In this document: positions 1 through 10,528 of the stretch, piece after piece
How the letters are laid out: every line of letters begins with the position of its first letter
Position numbering within the stretch: position 1 is the stretch's first letter
NCBI GenBank assembly: GCA_905182435.1
Contig: CAJJBN010000013.1
Coordinates: 1 to 51,976 of the forward strand
Direction of reading: 5' to 3'
Origin: Opitutaceae bacterium BACL24 MAG-120322-bin51
GTDB lineage: Bacteria; Verrucomicrobiota; Verrucomicrobiia; Opitutales; Coraliomargaritaceae
Length of the DNA: 51,976 bases
The notes under the pieces: model-generated
The model's database searches: none
What the model saw: the letters and a program-made list of their open reading frames with translations, nothing else
What the model was told of the DNA's origin: nothing
Made by a program: the position numbers and the translations under genes

Positions 1-130
1 CGTCGAAAGTGACACAACCACTCTTCGCGCGTAAAGTCCTGGTATCCAGAGCTTTTTCTCCTTCGGTTCCCACAATCATTGGGAACTCGAAATTTTCATC
101 GCCGAGTCGTATAGTGCCAGTGTTTTCCAT
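1..130 (-). CDS. gltA: Citrate synthase, N-terminal part (cut by window edge)
   Basis: The minus strand opens at an ATG at 128-130 and stays open to the window edge, giving about 43 residues. They begin [17 protein letters not shown] and continue with [12 protein letters not shown] and CVTFD. This is the usual N-terminus of type II (gltA-like) citrate synthase, where the LDxxxLRxxTG pattern precedes the first beta strand. The enzyme condenses acetyl-CoA and oxaloacetate at the entry of the citric acid cycle. The catalytic residues lie outside the window. The gene sits 74 bp downstream of hisH on the same strand, so it could be read from it, but a separate promoter is just as likely. Identification rests on a short stretch. 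Confidence 0.75.
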   Translation of the reverse strand, partial: MENTGTIRLGDENFEFPMIVGTEGEKALDTRTLRAKSGCVTFD

Positions 131-204
131 TTTCTAGGTAGTTGTTAGGTAAGTCGTCGAGGGAGCGTATTGCCACTCGATTAAAAATATCATCCAGCGT
201 TGCG

Positions 205-843
205 CTACAGCGACTTCAGGAAATTGCGATAGAGTTGCAACCCTTTTGCCTGACTTTTTTCTGGGTGAAACTGTGTGGCATAGCAATTTCCTGAGCGAAT
301 TCCAGAGACAAACCGACCGCCGTAATCGGTCTCAAACAGCGTAAGCCGCTCATCTTCGGGTTCAATATAATAGCTATGCACGAAATAAAATTGGTCGATG
401 CCGCTTTCAAGGCCATCAGTGAGCGGATCATCACCTGCAAAAGAGACCGAGTTCCAGCCCATGTGCGGGACCTTGAGTGATGGATCGATCTGAAAACGAC
501 GCACTCGCCCCTTAAAAACACCCAATGCCTGCGTGTCGCCCTCTTCGGAGTGCTCAAACAGCGCCTGCAGCCCAAGGCAAATGCCGAAAAACGGCTTATC
601 CGCAGCGATCCAATTGCGAATCGCATCATCAAACCCCGTTTCTTTGAGCAACCGCATCGCGTCGACGATTGCACCTTGACCAGGGAAAACCAGCGCATCG
701 GCCGCTCCAATCTGATCGGGACTAGAGACGAGTCGCGCAGTCGCACCGACATGCTCCCAAGCGCGCACCACACTACGCAAGTTACCCATACCGTAATCAA
801 TGACAGCGAGTCGTGGTTTACTCTGTTGGGAATTTACGCTCAT
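205..843 (-). CDS. hisH: Imidazole glycerol phosphate synthase, glutaminase subunit HisH
   Basis: A 212-residue class I glutamine amidotransferase. It supplies ammonia to HisF for the fifth step of histidine biosynthesis, producing IGP and AICAR. The sequence shows the N-terminal [11 protein letters not shown], the nucleophile elbow [12 protein letters not shown] with its catalytic Cys, the PHMGWN loop typical of HisH, and the C-terminal [11 protein letters not shown] carrying the catalytic His and Glu. Length is normal for the family. It lies downstream of hisC-hisB but behind a strong terminator at 1002-1031, so it is probably transcribed separately. hisF, hisA and hisG are not in the window. 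Confidence 0.97.
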   Translation of the reverse strand: MSVNSQQSKPRLAVIDYGMGNLRSVVRAWEHVGATARLVSSPDQIGAADALVFPGQGAIVDAMRLLKETGFDDAIRNWIAADKPFFGICLGLQALFEHSEEGDTQALGVFKGRVRRFQIDPSLKVPHMGWNSVSFAGDDPLTDGLESGIDQFYFVHSYYIEPEDERLTLFETDYGGRFVSGIRSGNCYATQFHPEKSQAKGLQLYRNFLKSL

Positions 844-1001
844 AACAAGCGCTACAGAGTGGCGACTCTAAAACAGGATGCAAGCAGACAAGCCCGCTGA
901 TCCATCAAATCCCTCTTCCCGCTGACCTATAATTCGACCAGCTTATAGCCGACACAACCAGGCCTAATAATAGTTTCGCCTGCGACCACTGCGGATACAA
1001 A

Positions 1002-1031
1002 AAAGGACGATCCGTGGCTGGATCGTCCTTT
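1002..1031 (-). terminator. Rho-independent terminator after hisCB
   Basis: A perfect 12-bp stem (AAAGGACGATCC at 1002-1013 with its complement at 1020-1031) and a 6-nt loop. Read on the minus strand it ends in a run of six T. It begins 23 bp past the hisB stop. Confidence 0.85.
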
Positions 1032-1053
1032 ACTAAATAAATAGCGCTCGAAG

Positions 1054-1656
1054 CTACTTCGAGAGCGTGCCCTTGGTCGAGGGCAGCGCCCCACCGAGGC
1101 GCGGATCGACGGCCGTCGCCATATCAAGCGCACGAGCAAAGCCCTTAAAAATGGCTTCGGCAATGTGGTGCGGCTCTTCGCCGTATTCGAGATTAATGTG
1201 CAAATTACAAGCCGCGTCGTTGGCAAAGGCCTGAAAAAACTCCTTCACCAGCACGATACTGAAATCGCGCACCATCGGGAACTGGTAGTCCACATTATAG
1301 ACAAATGCCTGACGGTTCGACAAATCCAGCGCGACACGAGCCAGCGACTCATCCATCGGCAATAGAAAGAATCCGTAACGGCGAATGCCGCCTTTGTCGC
1401 CGAGCGCTTGTTTGAGCGCCTGCCCGAGCACAATACCAGTGTCCTCGACCATGTGGTGATAGTCGACGTCGATATCGCCGGTTGCCTTGACCTTTAGGTC
1501 AAACAAGCCGTGCTTGGCAAAGAGCGTCAGCATGTGATCGAAAAACGGGATACCAGTGTCGATTACGGACACACCAGTGCCATCGACATTCAGCTCCATT
1601 TCGATCTGCGTCTCTTTAGTATTGCGGGTGATTTTTGCTATGCGTGATTCAGCCAT
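1054..1656 (-). CDS. hisB: Imidazoleglycerol-phosphate dehydratase HisB
   Basis: A 200-residue monofunctional HisB, the bacterial/plant type without the histidinol-phosphatase domain. It dehydrates IGP to imidazole acetol phosphate, step 6 of histidine synthesis. Metal-binding motifs are visible: FFDHML near residue 38, [11 protein letters not shown] near residue 65, and the second-half repeat ending [18 protein letters not shown] near residue 170. These supply the His and Glu ligands of the di-manganese site. The start codon at 1656 lies inside the end of hisC (stop at 1638), an overlap of 19 bp, so the two genes are very likely translationally coupled. Confidence 0.97.
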   Translation of the reverse strand: MAESRIAKITRNTKETQIEMELNVDGTGVSVIDTGIPFFDHMLTLFAKHGLFDLKVKATGDIDVDYHHMVEDTGIVLGQALKQALGDKGGIRRYGFFLLPMDESLARVALDLSNRQAFVYNVDYQFPMVRDFSIVLVKEFFQAFANDAACNLHINLEYGEEPHHIAEAIFKGFARALDMATAVDPRLGGALPSTKGTLSK

Positions 1657-2735
1657 GATGTAACAGCGATTAAAAAAGCCTCCATTTCAGCGTCAGTTCC
1701 TATGCTAACGCGAATAAAAGAGCAAGTTAAAGGATGAGCGGGAAAATAGCGCACCAATACGTGCGCCTGCTTTAAATGCTCGAACAGCGAGGCGGCCACC
1801 GCCGCACCCGATTCTCCGGCACCATTCTGCGGCTCGGTGAATAGAAAGTTGGCTGCCGATGGATAGGTGAACCAACCGAGCCCGTCGAGCTGAGCCAAGG
1901 TCGACGCACGGGTCGTAATCACCTTCTGTCGTTGCGACTCAAAGTATTCAACATCTTCAAACGCGGCCTGCGCCGCCACCTGTGCGATTCGGTCTACATT
2001 ATAGGCATCGCGCACTCGATCCAACATGCCGATAATACCAGCGCTCGCCAGACCAAACCCAACTCGCATACCAGCGAGGGCGTACGACTTCGAGAACGTG
2101 CGCACCACCACCAGGTTTTCATAATCCTGCAGCAGAGCCACCGCAGTCTCACCACCGAAATCCACATACGCCTCGTCCACCACCAATATCCCGTCGATTC
2201 GTTGCAGCACCGCTTCAATGGCTGTCAGGGAAAACGCCACGCCAGTCGGTGCATTCGGCGAAGTCAGGAAAAAAACCGGCGCATTGATCGCTACCATCGC
2301 CTCCACATCCAGCTCCATGGAGCGGGTAAACGGCACATCAAGCATGCCTTTGCCCGACATCCCAGCCACCACCGGATACAGCGAGTAACTCGGTACGGTG
2401 TGCCCCGCCCCCTTTGCGCAAACATAGCAGCGCGTAATTAGATCTAAAATATTGTCAGAGCCATTACCGATAATGACGTTTTGTGCAGTCAGGCCAAACC
2501 GCTCACCGATCACAGTCCGGAGTTGCTGGCTGACTGGCTCCGGGTAGCGACGCAGTTGCACCACCTCAGCGCCCACCGCCTCGGCCACCCTTGGCGACGG
2601 TGGATACGGATTCTCATTGGTGTTGAGCTTGACCCATCCCTCACCCTGCGGTTGCTCACCAGGTACATAGGCATGTAATTCCTGAACATGCGCTAAGGCA
2701 CGCGCATTGGCATTAAATTTTTTCTTCATGGGCAT
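1638..2735 (-). CDS. hisC: Histidinol-phosphate aminotransferase HisC
   Basis: A PLP-dependent fold-type I aminotransferase that converts imidazole acetol phosphate to histidinol phosphate (step 7). Visible are the substrate loop [23 protein letters not shown], the cofactor-binding VDEAYVDFG, and the Schiff-base lysine in [17 protein letters not shown] chose the ATG at 2735 ([11 protein letters not shown]). A Met two codons later (2729) is equally plausible, and the frame stays open to 2798, but the extra residues there do not look like a HisC N-terminus. About 365 residues, normal length. It overlaps hisB by 19 bp. Confidence 0.95.
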   Translation of the reverse strand: MPMKKKFNANARALAHVQELHAYVPGEQPQGEGWVKLNTNENPYPPSPRVAEAVGAEVVQLRRYPEPVSQQLRTVIGERFGLTAQNVIIGNGSDNILDLITRCYVCAKGAGHTVPSYSLYPVVAGMSGKGMLDVPFTRSMELDVEAMVAINAPVFFLTSPNAPTGVAFSLTAIEAVLQRIDGILVVDEAYVDFGGETAVALLQDYENLVVVRTFSKSYALAGMRVGFGLASAGIIGMLDRVRDAYNVDRIAQVAAQAAFEDVEYFESQRQKVITTRASTLAQLDGLGWFTYPSAANFLFTEPQNGAGESGAAVAASLFEHLKQAHVLVRYFPAHPLTCSFIRVSIGTDAEMEAFLIAVTSWLNHA

Positions 2736-2886
2736 ATATCGAATTAGCAGAAGACGGACGCGCAAGCCCCCGTCTCCGGAAAACCGCACCTCAATCAACT
2801 TTGACAGATAACCAGCGATTTGCCTATTATCTAATCATAGCTACCGCTCTATAAACACTACTTCACTCGCCAGAGGTAAATCCAAA

Positions 2887-3909
2887 ATGTTCAGAAAACT
2901 CATAATTCCTGCTTTTTTCGCGATTCTCATCGCCCAAAGTAGCAACGCCGATGAAATCCAGATGACAAATGGTTCTCGGCTAATTGGCGAACTCATTCGC
3001 ATCGAAGCCGATAAAGTGACCTTCTCGACACCCTTTGCTGGCACGATCACGATCAGCCAGGACAACGTCGAGCGCATCGTCACCAAGAAATCAGTCACAT
3101 TGATGATGCAAGACGGGCGCGTCTTTTACGACCGACAAATTGTATCCACCGAACAGGCCATGCGTGTCGAATCCGCAAATGAGGCCCCGGTCATCTTTGC
3201 TGCGTCAGATATCGAGATGGTCAATCCCGAACCTTGGAAACTGGGCGATGGCTATGACTGGAGCGGACGCTTCTCGGTTGCAGCTGAAGCTAAACGAGGC
3301 AATTCAGACAGTGACGAGTGGGACCTCAAAGCCAGATCGATCTGGCTCAGCCTGAAAGACCGCTACACACTCAAAGGCAATATAGAATTTGAAGAGTCCC
3401 GCGGAATCGAAACCGAAGACAACTGGCATCTATTTTCCAAATACGATCGCTTCTTAGAGCTTGGTAGCAAAAATTATAGAGGGGCGAAACTGAGTTTCGA
3501 ATACGATCAATTTGAAGACATCGACCTGCGCACTGTACTCGGGCCACATTTTGGCCGACAATTTTCCAAAAGCGAACGATTCAAACTCGAGATGGAGCTT
3601 GGCCCAGTATGGGTAAATGAAAATTATGCTGATGGCGACAAAGAGGACTGGGTAGGCGCGCTATGGTTCATTGATGCCAGTACTGACATCATCGGCTTCG
3701 GTTCCACGCTCTATCTCGACCACGATGGCATCTTAAAGATCGGAAAGCCCGGCGAAACAATCCTCAATGCCATTCTTGGCATTCGCTTTCCCATTGCAGG
3801 GGGCTTGGAAACCGCCTTTGAAATTGAATACGAGTACGACGGCGGTGCCGTCGAGGGCATCGACAAGCTCGACACCACTTACAATCTGAGACTCGGCTAT
3901 TCGTGGTAA
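2887..3909 (+). CDS. DUF481 family outer-membrane protein
   Basis: A 340-residue secreted protein. A signal peptide (residues 1-21, ending SSNA-D) is followed by a small beta-rich domain at about 22-95 (EIQMTNGSRLIGELI, then TFSTPFAGTITI), resembling LSm-like modules often found before DUF481. From about residue 120 comes a DUF481 (YdiY-like) beta-barrel, with long amphipathic strands such as WSGRFSVAAEAKRGNSDSDE and the C-terminal TTYNLRLGYSW ending in an aromatic residue, as outer-membrane barrels do. Function is unknown; E. coli YdiY is described as salt-induced. It lies on the opposite strand between hisC (divergent) and hisD (convergent), so it is its own transcription unit. Confidence 0.85.
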   Translation: MFRKLIIPAFFAILIAQSSNADEIQMTNGSRLIGELIRIEADKVTFSTPFAGTITISQDNVERIVTKKSVTLMMQDGRVFYDRQIVSTEQAMRVESANEAPVIFAASDIEMVNPEPWKLGDGYDWSGRFSVAAEAKRGNSDSDEWDLKARSIWLSLKDRYTLKGNIEFEESRGIETEDNWHLFSKYDRFLELGSKNYRGAKLSFEYDQFEDIDLRTVLGPHFGRQFSKSERFKLEMELGPVWVNENYADGDKEDWVGALWFIDASTDIIGFGSTLYLDHDGILKIGKPGETILNAILGIRFPIAGGLETAFEIEYEYDGGAVEGIDKLDTTYNLRLGYSW

Positions 3910-4049
3910 GCAGCTAAAATCCCGAAAATCAATCGCTGCGACCATCACGACCCTAGATCATATAGACCACTGCTCCTCACCCCATTTTCCCTCAGGCGGC
4001 ACTTGCTTGATGTGACCCTCTAGCAGTCAACGCGATTGTCTAAAACAAC

Positions 4050-4081
4050 AAACCCCGTTCGGCGCAGGCCGAACGGGGTTT
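4050..4081. terminator. Bidirectional terminator between DUF481 gene and hisD
   Basis: A 14-bp perfect stem (AAACCCCGTTCGGC at 4050-4063 with its complement at 4068-4081), a 4-nt loop and T/A-rich flanks. It serves two convergent genes. Confidence 0.85.
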
Positions 4082-4110
4082 CTTACTAATAGAGAGATTA
4101 CGGAGTGCGC

Positions 4111-5407
4111 TTATAGACGAATCGTTAGCGAGCGCCCGTGACCGTCGAGCTTTTCCAAACGCGCAAAGGTTTCCACCACTGGAGCCGCATTCGCAAGGCT
4201 CTTGGCGTCGTAGCGGAGGATACTAGAGCGCCGAATAAAGTCGGTCGCTTGCAAACCACTGAAGAAACGCCCCGCACGGCCAGTTGGCAATGTGTGGCTC
4301 GGCCCAGCGGTAAAATCGCCCAATACGGTCGGCGTCATATAGCCCTGTAAGATCGCGCCCGCGGTGGTGATCTTGTTCGTCAACGCATCGATCGACTTGT
4401 CGGCGATCTGTAGCTCCAAGTGCTCCGGTGCGATATAGTTCGAGACCTGTGCCGCTTGATCCAGATTCTTACAAGTCACCGCAAGGAAGCGGCTCTTCAA
4501 GACCTTCTCACATTTTGCGGCGTGGCTGCGCTCGGGTAATTGCTTGACCAGGGATTTCTCGATCTTGCGCAGCAGTGCCTTGCTGGTAGTTGCCAGATAA
4601 ATGATCTCCTTACCGCTACCATGCTCGGCCTTGCGCAATTAGATCCGCAGCGACATGGGCAGCGTTCGCCCCGGCATCGGCGATGATCATCACTTCACTC
4701 GGCCCAGGCAGCAGATCGATTCCGACAGTGCCCAGCACTTGACGCTTCGCTTCCATCACAAAGGCATTGCCGGGACCAAATATTTTGTCCACCGCTGGAA
4801 CAGTTGCGGTGCCGTAGGCCATCGCCCCAACGGCTTGCACGCCGCCCACTTTATACACTTCGTCAATGCCTACCATCGAAAGCGCGGCCAGCATACCTGG
4901 TGCAATCGAACCATCCGCAGCCGGTGGTGTGCAGACGCAAATCTCGGGATTTTTTACCAGTTTCGCCAGTACCGCCGTCATAATGACAGTCGAAACCAGC
5001 GGCACATTGCCACCAGGCACATACAGCCCGACACGTTGGATCGGATAAAAGCGTTCGCCGACGATACCACCTTGCGCGTTCTTCGTCTTCCAATTTTTAG
5101 GTAGGGTCTTTTTATGGAACGCTTTAACCAGCGCGATGGACTCGCGAATCGCTTTACGGTCGGCAACTGACAGGCTCTTTAATGCCGCTTTCATCTCGAC
5201 GGGATCAACGCGCATTGCTTGGCCGCTCAACTGTGCGCCGTCAAACTTCTGCGTGTAGTCGAGCACCGCCTTGTCGCCACGCGCTTTCACGTCGGCCAAC
5301 ACGGCCGTGACCACCTCAGAAACATCTCCCGACACCGTGACAGTGGTACAGAACCGGCGCAGGGCATTAAAAAATTTGGGCGTATCTGAAAATTCGAGTG
5401 TTTGCAT
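4111..5407 (-). pseudogene. hisD: Histidinol dehydrogenase HisD, split by a one-base insertion
   Basis: HisD oxidises L-histidinol to L-histidine in two NAD-dependent steps, the last of the pathway. The first 263 codons (5407 to about 4630) carry IQRVGLYVPGGNVPLVST, KIFGPGNAFVMEAKR and LLPGPSEVMIIAD. The frame then slips inside the conserved QAEH motif, whose Gln and His are zinc ligands. One surplus G/C at 4629-4630 turns Q-A-E-H-G into Q-G-R-A-W-stop. The second half continues in the next frame with IAPEHLELQ, GPSHTLPTGRAG and FSGLQATDFIRRSS, ending HGRSLTIRL. Removing the base gives 431 residues, the usual length. Because it falls in the most conserved motif of a single-copy biosynthetic gene, I favour sequencing error over real loss. 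Confidence 0.93.
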
Positions 5408-5459
5408 AATAAATTAAAAGAGAACTGTGAGCGTCTGCGGCTAGAAGAGCCGTGCTTAC

Positions 5460-6191
5460 TTAGTTTTTTTGACCGGTCGGGATAGTGAAGATTCCACGCT
5501 TCAATGGCTTGTTCACTTTAATGTCATGAACCACCATCGTGTGTAGCATTTTCTGCCCCTGATAATACTCAACGCGCTTGGGAAATCGAATGCCTGCAAC
5601 AATCTGTTCGCCGACTTCGACACTCTCCACTCCTTTATCCGTAATCGTTGAAACGAGCATATCATCATTGATGGCAAAATAGCGCGTGGTGGAAATGCCG
5701 TCTGGGTAAGAATACCACAATTTATGGCAACGCACGCCACGCCGTTGCTCAATCCCCTGATATTCGATGCGCTCACCACGCTTAAAGTCGGCACCATAGA
5801 AACTAAAGAACTGACGGGTACTGAATGCGACACGTTTAAGTTCCCCATCCGTCATCGTGCGGATTTGAGAGCGCTTTTCCTCATCACTTAAATTTGAGCG
5901 GATAATGCAACCCGAGTTGCCCTCCAGAATCGTCGTTTCGACCAGATCATCGATTGTCACCGCTAAGCGCTGCGAACAGGGCTTGCGCGAAATAATCAGA
6001 ATGGTGGCACTCGGCATTTTAGACTCCGCCGGCTCGATCCAGCCACTCATCTGCAAAGTGACCAAATTATTCAGCGCCGCCTCAGTGCCAGCGGTGGCAC
6101 GGGCGCGTTCAACAATGGCACTCACCTTCGGCCCTTCAGCAAACAGCGGAGCGGCGAGAGCAATTAAACAAATTGAGGATAATAACTTCAT
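5460..6191 (-). CDS. Secreted LolA-like protein of unknown function
   Basis: A 243-residue protein with a clear signal peptide (MKLLSSICLIALAAPLFA-E). The mature part is a run of alternating strands (VTLQMSGWIEP, ATILIISRKPCSQRLAVTIDD, GVRCHKLWYSYPDGISTTRYFAI, GIRFPKRVEYYQGQKML) typical of the LolA/LppX/outer-membrane-lipoprotein-sorting fold, which holds lipid in a half barrel. No specific partner is visible. It lies 52 bp upstream of hisD on the same strand, so co-transcription is possible but need not mean related function. The LolA relation is inferred from strand pattern, not from a decisive motif. Confidence 0.7.
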   Translation of the reverse strand: MKLLSSICLIALAAPLFAEGPKVSAIVERARATAGTEAALNNLVTLQMSGWIEPAESKMPSATILIISRKPCSQRLAVTIDDLVETTILEGNSGCIIRSNLSDEEKRSQIRTMTDGELKRVAFSTRQFFSFYGADFKRGERIEYQGIEQRRGVRCHKLWYSYPDGISTTRYFAINDDMLVSTITDKGVESVEVGEQIVAGIRFPKRVEYYQGQKMLHTMVVHDIKVNKPLKRGIFTIPTGQKN

Positions 6192-6259
6192 ACTTATATG
6201 CCTAAGACTTGGCTAAACGGAATTTGTTCGAAACTGAGACGCGCAGCAAACCCGTGCGG

Positions 6260-7807
6260 CTACTCCCACTCGATCGTGCTCGGTGGTTTCGAGCTGATGT
6301 CGAGGACCACACGATTGCAACCAGATACCTCATTGATGATACGGCTCGAAATCTTACGCAGCACTTCGTAAGGGACACGCGCCCAGTCGGCTGTCATCGC
6401 ATCGAGACTCTCGACGATACGTAGCGCAACCACGTTTTCGTAAGTGCGCTCATCACCCATCACACCGACCGTTTTAACCGGCAGGAATACGCAGAACGAC
6501 TGCCACACCTTGTAATAAAGATCCGCAGCCATCATCTCTTCTTGCAGAATCGCATCCGCCTTGCGCAGCACGACCAGATCCTCTTCCTTGATCGCCCCCA
6601 TGACGCGCACGCCAAGCCCTGGACCTGGGAATGGTTGACGCCAAACGACTTCCTTCGGCAAGCCGAGTTGGGAGCCAAGCTCACGCACTTCATCCTTAAA
6701 CAGTTCGCGCAGCGGCTCCAGCAGCTTTAGATTCATCTTCTCTGGAAGCCCACCGACATTGTGGTGGCTCTTAATCAGCGCCGCAGGGTTGCCATCGATC
6801 GCGATCGACTCGATCACATCTGGATAGAGCGTGCCCTGAGCGAGGAAGGTGTAGTTGCCGTACTCCTTGAGCTCGGTGACCGACTCGTCAAACACCTCGA
6901 CGAAAGCATTGCCGATAATCTTACGCTTCGTTTCTGGATCCGACACACCAGCCAAACGATCCAAGAAGAACTTGCCCTTATCGGCCACGCGCACATCGAG
7001 ATCGAAGTGATCGCCGTAAAGTTTTTCAACCTGCTCACGCTCATGTAAGCGCAGCAGACCATTATCCACAAACACGCATGTCAGCTGCTTGCCGATCGCT
7101 CTGTGAATCAACGCAGCCGCGACCGAAGAATCCACCCCTCCGGACAGACCAAGGATCACGCGCTCGTCGCCGACAGTGTCTTTGATCTTCTGCACGCTTT
7201 CTTCGATGTAGTTGGCCATCGACCAATCTGAATCGCAGCCGCAAATCTTGAAGAGGAAGTTCGCAATCACCTCAGTGCCCATCTCGGAGTGCGCCACCTC
7301 GGGGTGAAATTGCATGCCGTAGAAATTACGTTTCGCATCTTGAATCGTCGCGTAAGGCGAATTCTCAGTCGAAGCGACCGCTTCGAACCCTTCAGGAAGC
7401 TGCTCTAGGCGATCGCCATGCGAATTCCAGACACTCAGTGTGTCCGGCATGCCTTCGAACAGCTTGCCCTTGATTGCGATATTGAGTGTGCCGTGGCCAA
7501 ACTCGCGCTCATCACTTTTAGCCACGCGGCCACCGAGCATGTGCGCCATCAGCTGCTCGCCATAGCAAATACCCAACACCGGAAGGCCCATTTCAAAGAC
7601 TTTCGCATCTGGACGCGGCGAGCCTTCGATCAAGACCGAAGAGGGCCCACCAGAAAGGATGACACCCTTGACGCCCGCTTCTTTAAGCACGCTAGCTTGC
7701 GTGTTATACGGATAAATACGGGAAAGGACATTGGCCTCACGAATACGGCGGGCAATGACCTGCGTATATTGAGAACCGAAATCGAGGACTGCGATATGAT
7801 CTGGCAT
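6260..7807 (-). CDS. guaA: GMP synthase (glutamine-hydrolysing)
   Basis: A 515-residue enzyme converting XMP to GMP with ATP and glutamine. The N-terminal class I amidotransferase runs to about residue 190, with the nucleophile region [15 protein letters not shown] and [12 protein letters not shown]. The ATP pyrophosphatase domain follows, with P-loop [13 protein letters not shown] near residue 222. The dimerisation domain contains [12 protein letters not shown] and ends in the invariant PPSTIEWE. Length and motifs are complete and no frameshift is seen. It is a stand-alone gene; guaB is not nearby. Confidence 0.98.
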   Translation of the reverse strand: MPDHIAVLDFGSQYTQVIARRIREANVLSRIYPYNTQASVLKEAGVKGVILSGGPSSVLIEGSPRPDAKVFEMGLPVLGICYGEQLMAHMLGGRVAKSDEREFGHGTLNIAIKGKLFEGMPDTLSVWNSHGDRLEQLPEGFEAVASTENSPYATIQDAKRNFYGMQFHPEVAHSEMGTEVIANFLFKICGCDSDWSMANYIEESVQKIKDTVGDERVILGLSGGVDSSVAAALIHRAIGKQLTCVFVDNGLLRLHEREQVEKLYGDHFDLDVRVADKGKFFLDRLAGVSDPETKRKIIGNAFVEVFDESVTELKEYGNYTFLAQGTLYPDVIESIAIDGNPAALIKSHHNVGGLPEKMNLKLLEPLRELFKDEVRELGSQLGLPKEVVWRQPFPGPGLGVRVMGAIKEEDLVVLRKADAILQEEMMAADLYYKVWQSFCVFLPVKTVGVMGDERTYENVVALRIVESLDAMTADWARVPYEVLRKISSRIINEVSGCNRVVLDISSKPPSTIEWE

Positions 7808-7878
7808 GATATTGAAATTCTAAAAAATGAAATTGCGAAAACTGAGAACTAAAAACGAGTGAACTGAAAACCGCTTCC

Positions 7879-8121
7879 TTAGAAGCGCAGACGACCATTG
7901 GTAAACCCGCACTGAGGGCAATCGCATTCTTCACTGCCATGTACACCCGTGTAAATCTGGCTGCATTTGATACAGTGATAAATGACCTTTGAGCGCTGGG
8001 CCGCAAAGAGATGCTGATCCTTCCAATCGTAGTAAAACCACAAACCGAAGAGCAGCGCAAAGCCACTCCCTAGATAGAGAAGAAAAAAGATATCTACATC
8101 GAGTCCGATCACAGTGTGCAA
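7879..8121 (-). CDS. Small membrane protein with a zinc ribbon
   Basis: 80 residues. One transmembrane helix (about residues 9-28, VDIFFLLYLGSGFALLFGLW) is followed by a basic stretch and a C-terminal zinc ribbon made of HCIKC (residues 48-52) and ECDCPQCG (about 65-72). The ribbon should be cytoplasmic. I do not recognise a named family. Similar proteins are sometimes auto-annotated as HypA because of the ribbon, but the membrane helix makes that unlikely. It lies 71 bp upstream of guaA on the same strand. Confidence 0.75.
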   Translation of the reverse strand: MHTVIGLDVDIFFLLYLGSGFALLFGLWFYYDWKDQHLFAAQRSKVIYHCIKCSQIYTGVHGSEECDCPQCGFTNGRLRF

Positions 8122-8204
8122 TGTGGGCGACCACGCGCGTGGCTCAAGTAAATTGATCGTTTAAAATAACAGTGGCATAGACATTTCTGCCTAAGAGTGA
8201 AGAA

Positions 8205-10121
8205 CTACTCTTCGGCCGCTTCCGCCTGCTCACTCAATTGCGCCATTAACGCTGAAGACTGGCGCTCGATCCCCTCACGGCACATTCGGCTGGCGGGATA
8301 AATATCCTGCGCGGCCAAAAATGCTGCTAACGAACCCGCGTGCTGCGCCTCCGCCGCCTGACGCTGCGCGCGGTCCAAATAGACCACAAAATCCGCGACT
8401 CGTGGCGCCAACTCCGCACGTGCACGATTCATCGGCGCATCATTTGGATCAAATTTTGCTGCCTCGGCCAACAGCTCCCAAGCCACATAAGGGTCGCCCT
8501 GCTTCAACGCTTCGGCGCTCTGCGCCACCAACAAATCAATGGTCGAGACTTGCTCGATCACCTCCATCAGTAAAGGCCGCCGCACGGGATCCTCAGCCAA
8601 AGCAAAGCCCAAGTCCATGCGCCGGTCATAAATACCGCGATGGTCGCTGCGCTTATAGAGGTCGTCAAAAATCTGCACACCTTGCGAGCCCGCGGTCGCC
8701 AGTTTTGTGGTTTCTTGTTGAAACTCGCGAATCGACGGATTCGACGGCCAAATATCAATCGCCTGCTGCAACTCGGCACGCGCTTTATCAATGTCGCCAA
8801 GATTACGATACTGCGACGCGGCAAATACCGCCATGTCGCTCATACTTTTGGCAGTCTCGACGCTAGAGAGGACGCGCATCTTCGGAAAATCTTTTGCGAT
8901 CAACGCGATACGCTCGGCATACTGAGCCACGCCGTTGTAGTCTTTCGCCTCAGCCAGCTCGACGGCTTCCATCATATCGCGATACAAATCGAGCAACATA
9001 CGACGCTGCTCGACAGGGATCGCATTTAACTCGGGCATATATTCGCCGAGGAAAAAGGTCTCTTGCAGCCGCTCCAGTGCGATGATCGCACGATCTTCGG
9101 CATACGCTGTATTCACCGCGTCCACTCCCTTATTTACGTCAGTGATCGCTTCGTTAGCGACGAAGGCCATCATATCGACCGTAAACACCATGTCTGTATT
9201 GGGGAAAAACGACTTCAACTCGCCCTTGCCCACTTCCAGCTGTTGCTGTGATCCTTTAAACAATAATTGGTAAAAGCCCGAAAGCACCAAGGCATGCTGA
9301 TAGCGACGCTGCACCAGAAATGCCACGATTTGGCTCTGCATCTGCAACTTCGCTTGGATGCCAGTCAACGCCGCTTGCCCTTCCATCGCGATTAGCTTGG
9401 CTTCCGTCTCGGCCAGCTCCAATGCGCGGAAGGCGCCCTCTGTCGGTAAAGCTCCGGCATTGGCTTTCTTGCCCTTACCACCTTTATCCGAAGTCGTGCG
9501 CACCGACTCGTGCTCCTTCTGCTCTTGAATCTTCTCTAAAATCAACGCGCGATTCGCCACTACGGTTTGCTGATGGCGGCGCACATCTGCCAACTCACGC
9601 TGTGTCAGCGCCGTGCCGCGCATCTCCTTGCGAATACGCCAGGCATTGAACACCTGATTCGCCACGATGGTGCTATTGCCACCATCGGTATCAAATCGTG
9701 CGGCTCGAAACAACATCTCCCAAGTTTCTAGGATGGCGTCATCGCTGCGATCATTCGCCACAGACAAACGCTGCAGCACGTCATTCATCAACAGCGCATA
9801 GCTCTCTTCTTCCTCGGTCGGCGATGCCAACAGGAAGCGCTCAAAACGGGCACGAAATGCCCGCTGACTAGTTAAATTAAAAGTGCGTCCCTTCCAGGCA
9901 AAACTGCCATTCTCAAAATCCATCGAATCACTGGATGGATCAAATGCCCGACTTGCCATTTCAAGAAAGGTGTTACTCTCAAACATCCCTCCCACCGGCG
10001 CGGACATCCCCGCCGATGCGGGCGCGGATCCAGCCGCCGCCGCAGGCGCGTAGCCCTGAGCATGTGAGGTGATCTGGCCGAGCACCAGACACAGACTAAT
10101 ACTTGCGCAAACTTTCAACAT
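8205..10121 (-). CDS. Secreted helical-repeat (TPR-like) protein
   Basis: 638 residues. A signal peptide (residues 1-22, cleavage near SHAQ-G) is followed by an Ala/Pro/Ser-rich linker and then long amphipathic helices to the C-terminus. The region at about 370-620 shows TPR-like spacing, for example [34 protein letters not shown] and [28 protein letters not shown] charged patch near residue 205 (KGGKGKK) breaks the helices. Its start overlaps the preceding lipoprotein gene by 26 bp and both follow an ABC transporter, so it is probably the periplasmic, scaffold-like member of that system. The family has no function I can name. Confidence 0.85.
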   Translation of the reverse strand: MLKVCASISLCLVLGQITSHAQGYAPAAAAGSAPASAGMSAPVGGMFESNTFLEMASRAFDPSSDSMDFENGSFAWKGRTFNLTSQRAFRARFERFLLASPTEEEESYALLMNDVLQRLSVANDRSDDAILETWEMLFRAARFDTDGGNSTIVANQVFNAWRIRKEMRGTALTQRELADVRRHQQTVVANRALILEKIQEQKEHESVRTTSDKGGKGKKANAGALPTEGAFRALELAETEAKLIAMEGQAALTGIQAKLQMQSQIVAFLVQRRYQHALVLSGFYQLLFKGSQQQLEVGKGELKSFFPNTDMVFTVDMMAFVANEAITDVNKGVDAVNTAYAEDRAIIALERLQETFFLGEYMPELNAIPVEQRRMLLDLYRDMMEAVELAEAKDYNGVAQYAERIALIAKDFPKMRVLSSVETAKSMSDMAVFAASQYRNLGDIDKARAELQQAIDIWPSNPSIREFQQETTKLATAGSQGVQIFDDLYKRSDHRGIYDRRMDLGFALAEDPVRRPLLMEVIEQVSTIDLLVAQSAEALKQGDPYVAWELLAEAAKFDPNDAPMNRARAELAPRVADFVVYLDRAQRQAAEAQHAGSLAAFLAAQDIYPASRMCREGIERQSSALMAQLSEQAEAAEE

Positions 10122-10503
10122 AGATCAGCCCTCCTGCTTCGATTCTGGCACGCATTTCATAACGCTGCCCTATATGTAAATTACCACCCACTGCATCCGG
10201 CACAAATACCGGCAGACGTGCGCCGCCACTCTCTGGGCTAACTGCCAAAATCCGCCCGACGCCTTTTTCCCACTTTACCTGCGAGTCAATCTGCGCGCGA
10301 ATCGTATACGTATTCCCCAAGAAATCGCCTGGCTTCTTCATGTAGCTCTCGGTCGGCAGCACCTCGAGGTCTGAGAACTTATCACCGCAGCCACTAGTCA
10401 GGGCGACAACAAGCAGAGAGACCATCAGAGAGACGCCGATCCAGATCGACGCGGACTTTCGGGGTTTTGCAAGTAAAGGGGGCATAAGACCGTGTATCGG
10501 CAT
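10096..10503 (-). CDS. Small lipoprotein between ABC transporter and TPR protein
   Basis: 135 residues. A basic N-terminus and hydrophobic helix end in a lipobox (LTSGC, Cys near residue 39), so the mature protein is a lipid-anchored domain of about 95 residues. That domain is beta-rich ([59 protein letters not shown]), compatible with an OB-like fold. It starts 25 bp after the ABC transporter stop and overlaps the TPR gene by 26 bp, so it is the middle gene of a tight operon. No known family recognised. Confidence 0.8.
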   Translation of the reverse strand: MPIHGLMPPLLAKPRKSASIWIGVSLMVSLLVVALTSGCGDKFSDLEVLPTESYMKKPGDFLGNTYTIRAQIDSQVKWEKGVGRILAVSPESGGARLPVFVPDAVGGNLHIGQRYEMRARIEAGGLIYVESLRKY

Positions 10504-10528
10504 TCGATTAAAATTGTTTCACTGAGGG

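Noticed and set aside
4621..4640. Programmed ribosomal frameshift in hisD
   Set aside because: No slippery heptamer, stop-codon pause or downstream structure, and hisD is not known to use frameshifting; a base-level error or mutation is simpler.
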